Positions 22,380 to 33,714 of a stretch of DNA of 64,000 nt are shown here, in pieces. Every line of letters begins with the position of its first letter. Within the stretch, counting starts at the first letter, position 1. The position numbers and the translations under genes were made by a program. A model generated the notes under the pieces. It saw nothing but the letters and a program-made list of their open reading frames with translations. It did not search any database and had not been told where the DNA came from. This stretch comes from Paramacrobiotus metropolitanus (lineage: Eukaryota; Tardigrada; Eutardigrada; Parachela; Macrobiotidae): NCBI RefSeq assembly GCF_019649055.1, contig NW_026570228.1:248001-312000 (forward strand), written 5' to 3'.

Positions 22380-23725
22380 TTAAGTACTATCCACTTTAGA
22401 AGTTTGTGGGAACACTTCTCTGTTCTTGTATCCACATCCGACGCACAGTGTGCTTTTCAAGGCGCTCACAAGAGCTTTGCGGTAGACTTCGTTAAGAGCT
22501 AAAAATATAATCTGAAACGACAATGCAAAGATCGTGAGGGCACAGACAAGTGATACGGCGTAATTATACAGAATTGCTGGACTAACATACCGGAGACAAC
22601 GAGAATCCCGATAAGCTGATATTTCTGACGTACAACTGTAGCATGGGATTAGCGCGGTATGCCGGTAGCTGGAACGAGCCCAGCACGACCAGCGGATACA
22701 TACACGCCAGATTCCACATGGAGAAACAGAAGAGCACGCAGGCACCCTGACGGCGCCGTTGAAGTGTTTTATCCAGCGCGTTTTCGGCCTTCAGCGGGTC
22801 TCTTTGGCGTGAAACGTAGGCGAACTTCAACAGGACCATGATGTACAGTATCACCTGGGCCGCATTCGAACCATGGGTGACGTTCGATAACATTAGTGGA
22901 TAGAATGACGCCAGATACGCACTGGGTTTCGTATGAAATCCGCATCCCTTCCATGGCTGTGAGAGATCGAACGAGCCGCCAACTCCGAAGAGAAGCGGCG
23001 TATATACTACTAGACTAAGTAGCCATGCTGCGCTGACCTGCACAAAATCAAAGATTGTACTAGTTTTTACATTCACTTTAAAAATTTATTAAAAACTAAC
23101 ATTAGGAGACTTGATAGTTGATGCTAGGTACTACTTACGACGAGTAAGTGCGGATCAAATTTTAAAGCATACGTATCCTGTACACAGAAAGTACTACTTA
23201 ACTGCAATTAATAAATAACCACATAACTCCCGTTTTATGTTCTTAGCTACATACCATGGCCAGAACTGCCCATTTTGTTGTCCATTTCTTGTAATTGAGC
23301 GGAAAGATAACGGCAATAAACCGGTTAAGTGCTAAACAAGTGTTATTGTAAAAGGATACCGCAGTGGTGATCGTCATTAGAAAACCTACTGCCGGGCAAT
23401 ATTGCGGTGGTATAATACGATAGCGACCATTGAGGTACATCGTTAGAATATTCACAGGATAATGAATGGCGCAAATGGTCGTATCCACAACGATGGCGTG
23501 GAGTATTAAGAAACCCGACGCCTTGCGGTATTCACCCGTTTTTATCAAAATCCAGATCATAATTCCCATTAAAACACTGCCTAGGTAAGACTGCGCTAGG
23601 GATACGGCCGACCATGTTTTCAGTGCGGCTTCGTAGGTTATCCAGGCCGGTGGGATGGTGGTGTTCGTTGTAGCGTTTAACGGAGAATCGAAACTAACGT
23701 CTGTCATTTTCTTCAGAAGAATCAT
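22380..23725 (-). CDS. Three-exon orphan GPCR (array II, copy 2)
   Basis: Exons 23725-23255, 23037-22591 and 22511-22380, all phase 0, 349 residues; introns 217 and 79 bp. N-terminal glycosylation sites (NATTNTT) precede TM1. TM3 ends in CLALNRFIAVIFPLNYKKW, again N-R-F for D/E-R-Y. The outer loop 2 cysteine is in QPWKGCGFH. Exon 2 ends LSGFSLSP and exon 3 continues IIFLALNEVYRKALVSALK, so TM7 reads S-P-I-I-F-L in the place of N-P-x-x-Y. The tail has three cysteines (CVGCGYKN shows two) that could be palmitoylated. A second Met (MTDVSF) seven codons in may be the true start. Copies 2, 3 and 5 share many residues (CAIHYPVNIL, YCPAVGFLM in 2 and 3) and are a closer subgroup than copies 1 and 4. 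Confidence 0.9.
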
Positions 23726-24798
23726 CCCAACGTTGAGCGAGACAAAAAAGGCGCCGCGCTAGCTGAAATAAGCCCATCACTGGGTAAAGTATAGTAGGTG
23801 CTTGTAATTGGTTAACTCTAAGACTGTCAGATTGCAACAGATTTTCTCTGTAACAGAAAGATTCACGTGAGTTTCTTCGTGCGTAAAAGTGATTAACTAA
23901 CGTATGTGCTTTGGTAAAATGAAAATTCGGTGGATGGTCTAGACGTGCGTATGTCATTCTATTGAAACCGTTCGCCGTTCGCACGTATAAGAGCGTGGAG
24001 ATGAAATCGAAAGACATATATAGGACAGGCGGAAGTAGAGTAGGACAATGACAGATCATAAGATCCTGGCAAATGTCTTCGCGGATCACCGTAATCTTGC
24101 GCGGAAAGATTACAGGCACACTTGCTGCATTTGGCAAATTGGAAAATTGCAGATACGGATAATGTAACTAAAACGCACTCTGTACCGCATATACCGTAAT
24201 TATAATTGCATTTTCGCTTTGTGTTTGATTCTTCCGGACCCGCGCACAAAATGCGCAGTAATGGAAATTAATCCGTAGAAGTGACTCATAACCTTGCGTA
24301 AAACGCACTATGGTTCCTTTTCGATGATTTTGCATTTCTCTGTTACTGTACTGCTAATAAAAAAACATATGCATCTAGAACGTAAGAGTTATTATTTGGA
24401 ACACGAAACGTGAACTTAACGAGCATATGAAACTAGCGACATTAACCTGGGAGGCACCGTATTACATGATCAGTCTTAGTATGTAGTTACTACGTACAGA
24501 GGTGAGTATTTAACTGTATTTTAGATATCCGTTGAAGGCTGATAATACAAAACACCAACTACAGCACATGTTTCGCATCTTCTTAATCGTCGTTAGCTAT
24601 CGTACAAGAGATTTGAGCAGCGCATGCTGCAACAAGCATGATTACCAAATGCTCGGATTGAGGAAGGATTGACTTAGAATTGCTAAATAACTGCATTGCA
24701 GTCCAAATAGATTTTCGTACAAAAAATGGAATCGCGCACGCATATCATGCACGATAACCGCGGTTTGGCGTACCCTTTCATCCCAGACTGCAGATTAT
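23726..24798. other. Intergenic between array II copies 2 and 3
   Basis: Contains two modest overlapping minus-strand frames (23694-24249) that resemble nothing and overlap the start of copy 2; no supported gene. Confidence 0.4.
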
Positions 24799-26673
24799 TT
24801 ATCTGTCAATGACTCGACCAAACAACTTAAATAACATCTCTAGTTCGCAATGACTTCCGGTGATTACGAAAGAGAAATCTTTTCTTGCATTGAATTCCGT
24901 TTCTTTAGTCCACATCCCAGATAATGAGTACACTTGAAGGAAGGTTTCAACAAGCGCTTTGCGGTAGATTTCGTTCAGTGTTAAGAGTATAATCTGAAAA
25001 CGATCTTGTACAAATTAGGGCATTAGACTCGCGTTATGCCACTTATTCATATTCCGGAATCAGCATAGAACACCTAGTCAGCGACCAAGCACCATAATAT
25101 ATTAAAGATTGCTTAATGCTAACTTACCGGAGATAATGAAAACCCCGATAAGCTAATATTCCTGACATACAGCTGCAGCATGGGATTATTACGATATACC
25201 GGAAACTGGAGCGAGCCCAACAATACCAGGGGATACATACACGCCAAGTTCCATACTGAGAAACAAAAGAGCACCCAGACGCCCTGACGACGCCGTTGAA
25301 GTGATCTTTCTGGGACGCCATCCGTCTTCAGTGGAGCGGTGCTGCGTGACGTGTAAGCGAACTTCAACAGGATAATTATGTACAGGACCATCTGTACCGC
25401 ATTCGGACCATGGATTACAATGGAGACCAGTACCGGGTAGAATGACGCCCAACGGGATTTGGGGTGCGTGTGGAAGCCACAGCCCTTCCATGGCTGCGAG
25501 AGATCGAATGACCCGCCCAACCCGAACAGCAGCGGTGTATTCATAGTTAGGCTAAGTAGCCATGGCGTGATCACCTGTAACAAATGTATAATGTCTTGAA
25601 ATGATGAACTGCGTAATTCTCCGTTTAACCTATGTTATGGTAAACAACCCAATAAAACTACTTCACGTAACAAATAAAAATAACATGAAAAAGGAAATTC
25701 TGTACGAGTCTGCCTGCAAATACCAGCAAACGTTTACACGGAAAATATGGAAACACCTTCTCTTTAAACGCAAGCAAACTACGCTACGTTGCGCCGCTGT
25801 GATTATTGCAGCTGCAAGCCAAGGGAGGAAATAAAAAGGAATTCATGCGACAGTTAGCGCATGCTCATTGCTAACACTTTGCCTTTTTCGCTGAACCTAC
25901 TGCATTACGACATTCAACCTGAGCTAGATTTTTACAAAACTGTTTAGATGTGGCGTTAACATTCGCAATACGTCCTACATAACTCATTTATGTCACGGAT
26001 AATAGTACTTTTCACATTAAGAAGACCAATTAGCGTTTCGTACCGTATAAAGACCGATTAACTTTAAAAAACGAGCGCGTTCTACGCGGCTATGCTAATG
26101 CCCTTCAAGTTTACAACATGAAGGTTCAAAACTTCTCCCTCGCAAGATTTTTACCATGCCCAGTAAAGCCCATTTAGTTGTCCATTTTTTGTAACGGTGA
26201 GGAAAAACAACGGCAATAAAACGATTAAGTGCCAAACAGGTGTTGTTGTAGAACGACGTCGCAGTGGTGGTCGCCATAAAAAAACCTACCGCCGGGCAAT
26301 ATTGTGGCGGTATAATACTGTAGCGACCATTGAGGTACATTGTCAAAATATTCACCGGATAATGAATAGCGCAGATGGTCGTGTCCACAAGAACAGCGTG
26401 CAGTATTAGGAATCCTGATGCCTTGCGGTATTCACCGGTTTTCAGTAAAATGTAAATCATTATTCCCAATAATACACTGCCCAAATAAGACTGCGCTAAA
26501 GACAGAGCAGACCACGTTCCCAAAGCAGCCTCGTAGGTTACCCAGGCCGGTTGGATGGTAGTATTCGTGGTATCATTTAGCGACACAGACGTAAAATTGA
26601 TTAGTTTCAAGCTTTGGTTGTACATATCGTAGCAACAAATCTGGTGGCTGTCTGTACACAAGTTGAGCTGCAT
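24799..26673 (-). CDS. Three-exon orphan GPCR (array II, copy 3)
   Basis: Exons 26673-26155, 25574-25128 and 24993-24799, all phase 0, 386 residues; introns 580 and 134 bp. The first Met gives a 16-residue extension before MYNQSLKLINF; by comparison with the sisters the latter Met may be used. Exon 1 ends GMV at the donor after N-R-F-I-A-V-V-F-P-H-R-Y. Exon 2 is 447 bp and starts VITPWLLSLTMNTPLLFG. Exon 3 begins IILLTLNEIYRKALVETF and has a tail about 20 residues longer than in copies 1 and 2, ending GRVIDR. All motifs are intact. The codon texture and spacing match the sister copies, so it is taken as a working gene. Confidence 0.88.
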
Positions 26674-27881
26674 GTGACAAACACAAAAAGCCTAGAAGAT
26701 CGCTGAAGTTTAAGCCACAAACGTGAAAGTAGTTCAGCCCTGTAGTCGTGAAAGTAGTTCAGCTAGTAGAGACAATTATGTAATTAGGGTCTTCGTACAA
26801 GTCAACGAAACCTATTAACTAGCTTGAAAAATACTGTATGAAAAAGCTGGAGGTTGGCGTGATTACGTTCATCGCGTGATTGGGGGATACTAGGCGATGG
26901 GAAGAAGCTTAAGATAAGCTTATTGGCAGCCATTGTAAAACGTGACCTCAGCAGTTATTATTCATGGTCACCAAGCAAGCCCGCATGCATACAGGTTAAT
27001 GCCTGCGCAATCGAACAAATTGAGCGTTTTACTGTGGATGCTGTAAGCAGTCCCTCGAGAGTCGAGACGATGAACACACTGGAATTCTTTGATTGCAAAA
27101 ACAATGCGGGTTGCTTTGTAAGGAGTTACGCTATTTGGTCGGCTTGTTATGTGCCGTTACACCCATATTACGAAAATACTCGATTACGCTTCTAATTCTT
27201 TAACCACCGACAGTGTGACTGCTCTGTGTCAGCACGAGTTGAAGAGAAGATAATCCAATATGCCAAAACGTGGATGGCGAAATTCTGGCAATCTTCGTCT
27301 TGCAATTCAACCGAAAAATAAGGTGACGAATTCAGTAAAGGGAATAACAGTGATTAACCGTCAAAATTCGTGTAGAAAAATGTGTTCATGTGTTCATGTT
27401 CATCTTAATGTTCATGTACAAAAACTGTCGCGAGTTGTAATGGTAACGAAACGTTAACATGTACAGAGTTTGAGCTGCATGAGTCAAAGCTCTAAAAATT
27501 AATTAGTTTTCCATTGCCATAAGATGTACATACGGCGTTGCATAATAAAATTAATTTCCTTAATGCTTGTAGCTAGCCGATCCTTATTTATTTTATCATT
27601 TCTGTTCGTACTTTTCGAACTCCGAGAAGACTGATTGATTCTTGAAAATATTGGTGTTCATTCTAGCACACTTTGAAAATGATTCCATGCTCAATTCACA
27701 GTAAGAAAATAATACCAAACAGAAACAAACCAAACAGAAAATGTTTAAAGTGCTTAAAAGCCAGCTTCGGTGAAAAACAAAACATCCGTAATTTGTAAAT
27801 CATAATCGCAACCAGGATTAATCAGACGTCCGATCATTGATATCAGCATGCGCCTTTCGCATCGCCATCGGAGTTCGAATG
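26674..27881. other. Intergenic between array II copies 3 and 4
   Basis: About 1.2 kb. A 17-base unit CGTGAAAGTAGTTCAGC occurs twice (about 26724 and 26748). A 90-codon plus frame at 26923 has no recognisable content. Confidence 0.4.
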
Positions 27882-28114
27882 TTATGGATGTGTCTTATGG
27901 CCCGTTGAGGAATGGTCAGATATCCGACTTCCGACGTGGGTGCAGTCGCCCTTTAAAAGGTTCAGCAGGGCCTTGCGGTAGGTCTCGTTAATGGATAAAA
28001 ATATTATCTACACAGAAGCATTTCCTTAATATAAAACAACATTTTTGATAACCTACGGTTCTTTATAAAAAAACTTTCAGTAAAAACATAGGAATTATGA
28101 TTTTTAATAAAGAC

Positions 28115-28258
28115 TTAACCGGCAACCGTGGATGGTTATCCCAACAAACATGTGGGTAACCGTCAGCCAAGGAGGATTGCTGTCTGTAACCATTTCAAAC
28201 CTCCGTGGTTAACGGTTACACAAGTATGTTAGAGTAACCATCGACGGTTGTTGGTTAA
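28115..28258. mobile_element. Hairpin MITE with TTAA ends
   Basis: The 144-bp element begins TTAACCGGCAACCGTGGATG and ends with the inverted partner of TTAACCAACAACCGTCGATG. The inner halves also pair imperfectly (TGGGTAACCGTCAGCC against the inverse of TTAACGGTTACACA), so the whole unit folds back on itself around a 20-25-base loop. TTAA at both ends would be a piggyBac-type target duplication. It lies inside intron 2 of the broken array II copy 4. Confidence 0.6.
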
Positions 28259-28293
28259 GTCAACAGCTGTTGGCCTTAAACTTAAGTGTTCAA

Positions 28294-28447
28294 CGTTAAC
28301 GTCGTCAACGTCGCTAACGTTGGGTAATTTCGTTACCGACTCCTTGTCACTGGTCCTCCTACCTTAGCTTCGTTAACGTCGTCAACGTCGCTAACGTTGG
28401 GTAATTTCGTTACCGACTCCTTGTCACTGGTCCTCCTACCTTAGCTT
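28294..28447. repeat. Exact tandem duplication, 77-bp unit, two copies
   Basis: The unit starts CGTTAACGTCGTCAACGTCG and ends CCTACCTTAGCTT; copies at 28294-28370 and 28371-28447 appear identical. The start of each unit is itself built of short AACGT and TTAACG palindromes. It sits in intron 2 of array II copy 4, just before exon 2 on the plus-strand scale. Confidence 0.85.
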
Positions 28448-29871
28448 CATTTTACTTAAAATTCTGTTTTAACGATGTTTTCGTTTTACCGGCGACAGTG
28501 TATATCCAGATAGGCTGATATTTCGCACATACAGCTGCAAAATCGGGCTGTTTCGATAAGCTGGGAGTTGCAGGGATCCTAGTAGCATTAGCGGGTAGAA
28601 GCAGGCGAGATTCCAAAAGGAAAACAATGACAGTGCAACTGCCATGTTTCGTCGATGGTGAAGAGTTTTCTCCATAGCATTCTTGCCTTCAGATGATGTG
28701 TGCTTCTGAGACACATAGGTAAATTTTCCGAGGATACTGAGATATAGAACCAACTCTACTGTATTAGGGCCATGGATAAGTACGCTAGTAAGTACTGGAA
28801 AGAAGGCGGCATTGCGCTGAGTGGGATCACCATGAAAGCCACAGCTCTTCCACGGCTGGGATAAGCCATACGACCCGCCCACGCGGAACAGGAGTGGCAT
28901 AAATAACCCTATACTCAGGAGCCACGCGGCAACTATCTGCAACAATTTGGTTTTGAAGATGGACAACACAAGCACCTAGAATACTATGTTCTTCTTTTTC
29001 AAATCACATTATTTCTTTTTCCAAGACTTTGAGATCACGAAAACCTAATACTTAAATTGGCATTAGTTTTGCCGTCCACAACACTAAACTGAAGTTTAAA
29101 CAGTTTAAGGGATTTTTCAAATATCTGAAACGAAATAGATCGAAATTTTTAGATTTAAAAACATTATGGATTTCGTTAATTGCTTCTTTGACACAGTATT
29201 TAATTGAGATGATAAATTTTACCAAATATTTTGTACATTCTCCATTGTTTAAATGACGCGTTACCCAGTTTCATTTTTCTCTTCGTATTCCCCACACGAA
29301 ATGACTTAAATTAGGTTTTGGTTCAAGCAAAGCTTTTCATTTGCCTAGTCATACCATAATCACCACAACCCAGTTGGCTGTCCATTTTTTATAATGTCGG
29401 GGAAAAATGCTGGTTGATCGCCAGACCCGTATTGCTGTAAAAGGTCACGTTGTTGCATAAACCAAGCAGAAAACTGACAACCGCGCAGTTCGGAGTGGAT
29501 AGCATATTATATCGTCCGTTTAGCAGGATGGTCAGAATGTTGATGGGATAATGAATGGCACACACGCTGGCATCCACTACAACTGCGTGTAAGATTAAAA
29601 TTCCTGAGGCTTTTCTGTGGGATTTTGTTTTCATCATGACCGCAATAAGCACGATAAACAGCAGCGTGCCAATATAGCACTGGCTTAACGATACCGCACC
29701 CCACACGCGCAGTGCGTCTTCATGGATTATCCACGCAGGCAGAGTGGTATTACTCCTGGTGACATTAATTAGGCTGGATGTATTTCCGATGGTTGTGTTG
29801 TAAGACATTGTTGACAAAATTTGTAAGGTTGTTTTCCGGATAGCTAACTGCGGGCAACACAGCCGCTTCAC

Positions 29872-30925
29872 TATGCGAAGGAATGGTTTTTAGTTTTTAC
29901 AATATTTATCTAGAAGGAGACGGTCTTCTCTAATAAACTAGGTGTTGGATGTTGCACGCAATTTTCCAGTTTGGATTGTTATTGAAAAGTGAGAAGATGA
30001 AATATGTATCAGGTTGCGTGTCTTCTGCTAGCGGAAATGACCAGATAATGTCAGTAGAATGCTAACCAGAATAAATTTTTGCTGATATCTTTCCTTGTCT
30101 TTCACAAAGTTTGCAGAATTATACTGTGAGAAGATGAGAGTTATTGTGAGAGCGGATTTGTTTTAAAGGGAAAATTAGCAATTTTTGACGCTCAAAACTC
30201 AAAAATTTATGTTGGATCGTTTATTTGAGGCTTCCGATGGCTACTGTTATTTGTCTTTGCCTACATATGCTGCTAATTTTGTGGAAAATCTAGTAGACGG
30301 TACACATTTCTATGCATTTTAGCTTCTTTTGCGAAAGCGGAATACAACAAAATACTTTTTTACTTCCAAACAGGCTTCAAAAGTCAGAATATGAAGAGCC
30401 AAGGTTTCTTCTTATTCGAAGATCTTATAATTCTCGTGTTGAACACTGAAAAGCGCACAAATGCAGGTGATATGCTTGTTTTATTTGGATAGCCCTCAGC
30501 TTTGATCATCATGTATTATATACTGTTTTTAAGAATTTGGCAAATAAATGGGATGAAATGCGAAGCGTTTCCAGATACAAAATTATATTATTACAGTTAG
30601 CAACGCTTTACCAAGCGACACTGAAGCAAATGTACTCGTACCGTAAAAAAATTGCACTATATCTCAAAATGAAGAAGCGATATCTGCAAATTGAAGCGAA
30701 TTTATTTAGAACTAGAGAAATGTGACAGGTAGAATCACTATGTATAATAAACACACACACTGTAGCACACAAACTAAAAACACCACTACAGAGGGCAAAG
30801 CTAGTCGCTGCCGATAAACAGATTTGATCTTGGGCTCCAGGGTGGTCTACAAAAAGCCAAAAAACATAGCAGAATAAAATCAGGTGCTGTGCTGCTCTGG
30901 AAATTAGGCGTTAACACAGCTAAGC
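29872..30925. other. Intergenic between array II copies 4 and 5
   Basis: About 1.05 kb, AT-rich; a 62-codon frame at 30537 is not credible as a gene. Confidence 0.4.
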
Positions 30926-32500
30926 TTATCTACTTACATGTTGCAGTTTATTCAGTCGAACGGGATTTTGCGGTAATGTTTGTGGGAGTCTTTTGCTTGG
31001 ACGGAATTTGGATCCTTTTAATCCGTATCCCAAGGAAAATAACCGTTTCAAGGTGGTAATCAAAGCATTGCGGTAGATCTCGTTAAGGGTCAAGAAAATG
31101 ATCTGGAAAAAAGTTTATGGAAAAACAAAAACGATGCAGCAGCTGCATTAATGTTCTCTGTTTTACCGGTGATAAGGTGAATCCGGACAGGCTGATATTC
31201 CTAACGTACAGCTGAACAATGGGATTATTGCGGTAGGCCGGCAACTGGAACGAGCCCAGGATAATCAGGGGATACAAACACGAAAGATTCCACAGTGAAT
31301 AGCAGAAGAGGACGCACGCCATCCGCCGGCGTCGTTCCAGCCTTTTATCCAGAGCATTCTCGGCTTTCATTGGGGTTTTGCTGCGTGACGCGAAGGCAAA
31401 CTTCAGCAGGACGATGATATACAGGGTCATTTGGGCCGCGTTCGGACCATGAGTGGCAACGGACACGATCAGCGGATAAAACGACGCTGCAATCGCTTTG
31501 GGACTGCTGTGGAAGCCACAACTTTTCCATGGCTGCGAAAGGCCGTATGAGCCGCCAACTCCAAAAAGCAGCGGAGTATACACTACCAGACTCAGCAGCC
31601 ACGGTGCGCTTACCTTTAAAAAAACGATGTCTGTAAGAAAACCAATTTGTGCAAAGCTGCTTAGTTTCAACAAAACTGCATAATACTGTATTAGAAGCGT
31701 AACACTGTTGTAAATAAGATACTATACCGAGAAAAAAGTCAGAAACGAAAGATTTATCATGCTGTTATTTTATAAGTATCCCGATTTTTTGACGCTAGCA
31801 TCCTACTATGAGATAAATAAAAGTACCAAACTTAATGACAATTTGCGATAACGGCTTGAAGGAAAACGCTAAGTAATATACATACATTTAAAATGTATAA
31901 AGTACCGTGTCTTTTGGATTCCTGGAATTATACTTTAACCCCTCTTTCCACGGAAACTTTGATAATTATTGATAAAGTGTTAAATGTACCCAATAAAAAA
32001 ATTTGTAGAATATAGAGGTTGCATTTTACCATGCCCAAAATCGCCCATTTCGTTGTCCATTGTTTGTACCGATGCGGGAAAACAACAGCCACAAAACGGT
32101 TTAGCGCCAGACAAGTGCTATTATAAAACGCTGCCGTGGTGGTGATGGTCATAAGAAAACCGACTTCCATACAATGTTGAGGCGGCAAAATGTTGTAGCG
32201 ACCATTGAGATATATGGTAAGAATATTCACCGGATAATGAATGGCACAAATTGTCGTATCTACGACGATGGTATGCAATATCAGAAAGCCCGAGGCTTTG
32301 CGGTATTCATTCGTTTGTATAATGATCCAAATCAGGACTACAAACAACACCGTGCCAATGTAAGCCTGCGTTAACGAAACAGCACACCATATTTTCAATG
32401 GCTCTGCATAAAAAATCCAGGCAGGGATGCTCGTATTCTGGGTGTTATTAAAAATTACTGAATTAAAAGAACTGGTGTTGTTGTCAGTGACGTTGGGCAT
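30926..32500 (-). CDS. Three-exon orphan GPCR (array II, copy 5)
   Basis: Exons 32500-32030, 31613-31167 and 31102-30926, all phase 0, 364 residues; introns 416 and 64 bp. The N-terminus is rich in N-glycosylation sites (MPNVTDNNTSS, NNTQNTS). TM3 ends CLALNRFVAVVFPHRYKQW. Exon 2 is 447 bp and begins VSAPWLLSLVVYTPLLFG, close to copy 2. Exon 3 begins IIFLTLNEIYRNALITTL and has a basic, proline-rich tail (PSKRLPQTLPQNP). This is the last member of the array; upstream at 33.7 kb a different receptor subfamily begins on the same strand. All exons are open and splice sites are canonical. Confidence 0.9.
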
Positions 32501-33714
32501 TTTTTTAAAAGCAAAATTTTCAAGGCAAAATTGTCATGCTGTTTGTCCTTCTGTGAGCAAATTATACAGCAGCGGGTTTGCTTTTCCCATCATTCTATGT
32601 TATGGGGGAAAATAGGCAAAAAACTATTAAATTCTAATAGATGAATTCACGTGAGCGCATTCGTCAACGGAAGTTTATCGAACATGAAGTTCGATAATTG
32701 AAAACAGGGTGTCTATCTCGCGTTTCTTCTACGCTTCAGGAGTGCGGACGCAGAGATTCATAAAACGACTGGCAGACTGGCTGAAGCTGTTTCCTCAACG
32801 TTAATTATTGCAGGTCATCGCACACGGTAATGAGATTATGCGCCTATTTGAAACAAAAGATTGTTATTCTCTAACGTAGCGACCGTGAATTACAAAGCAG
32901 TCTCGAACGAGGATAACAAGCAAGAAAATTGCAGCACGTAACAAATCGAAAATTCTGGCGAGAAATCGGTTTCATGATTTCTGTCTTAGTGGCACTTGCA
33001 AAGTTACAAGTACTAATTAACTTTTGCAGCATGAATGATAAAGACTTGCAAACAGTAAAATATGCACAGTAGTATACCGTGTCCATTATTATGCATAAAA
33101 AAATTTTGTAGAAGTTCTATTGGCGCCGCCGGACTGCGGTCGTTTAGGATTCGGACACATCTCACGGCGAGGCATTGCGTCTAAAGCCGGTTATATTGTG
33201 GAGACCTCCCGAGTTTGAGTTTAAGGAGACCACATTTGAGTTTCCTAAATGCGAGCACCATGTCGTTCACAATGGCAGCAGATCAACAGTACTTTGATCA
33301 ACAGTACTATGAAAATCCTCGTTAAAAATCCGTACCGCACTCCGTGTCAAGACCGGAAAAAGGTGCAATACAAAAAGGGAGAAAACAAGGATGAAAAGGG
33401 AGGAAAATGAAAAAAAGCACGATGAAAAAATAAAAAATTGCAAATAAACCTTACCGGAAAACGTCAGTCCGTAGCGTAGTGCGGTGAAGAACTCGGTATA
33501 TGAACGCAACGGGTTAGAATGTCCGCTCTCGCATTGGCGTGGTGAGTGATGAGCGTCTGCCCGTAGAAGTAGTGCTAGTGGGCAGATACAACAACGTTAA
33601 TGGTAATTGTCTATCGAATTCCGTGAAGATATTACTTCAACGTTTCGTCTTCAACAAGTTCGATAAAACATTACCGTTATTATATTACGAATTTCCGTAT
33701 TCGTTTGTAGTATC
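32501..33714. other. Intergenic between array II and the A/B receptors
   Basis: About 1.2 kb with no gene recognised. Purine-rich and pyrimidine-rich tracts at 33360-33450 give spurious frames. Confidence 0.4.

Larger units (their letters stand above)
27882..29871 (-). pseudogene. Three-exon GPCR (array II, copy 4) frameshifted at the NRF motif
   Basis: Exons by homology: 29871-29355, 28936-28490 (447 bp) and 28007-27882 (126 bp, the same length as in copy 1). Exons 2 and 3 are open and keep all sister motifs (QPWKSCGFHGD, FWNLACFYPL, IIFLSINETYRKAL). Exon 1 reads normally to TGLAIN, then the expected R-F-V-A is replaced by a net 8-nt deletion; the frame then stops, while SIFPRHYKKWTANW continues in another frame to the donor. 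The protein would end after TM3. A single lesion with otherwise clean exons implies recent inactivation, or an allelic or assembly difference. The second intron holds a hairpin MITE and a 77-bp tandem duplication. Confidence 0.85.

Noticed and set aside
23694-24249. Overlapping minus-strand frames as a separate gene
   Set aside because: They overlap the start of a real GPCR exon, lack recognisable content and have no consistent single frame.
26923-27195. 90-codon plus frame between GPCR copies
   Set aside because: No motif, no homologue among neighbours, low-complexity composition; likely chance.
30537-30725. Basic 62-codon plus frame
   Set aside because: AT-rich Lys/Tyr-rich reading of the kind expected by chance; no supporting context.
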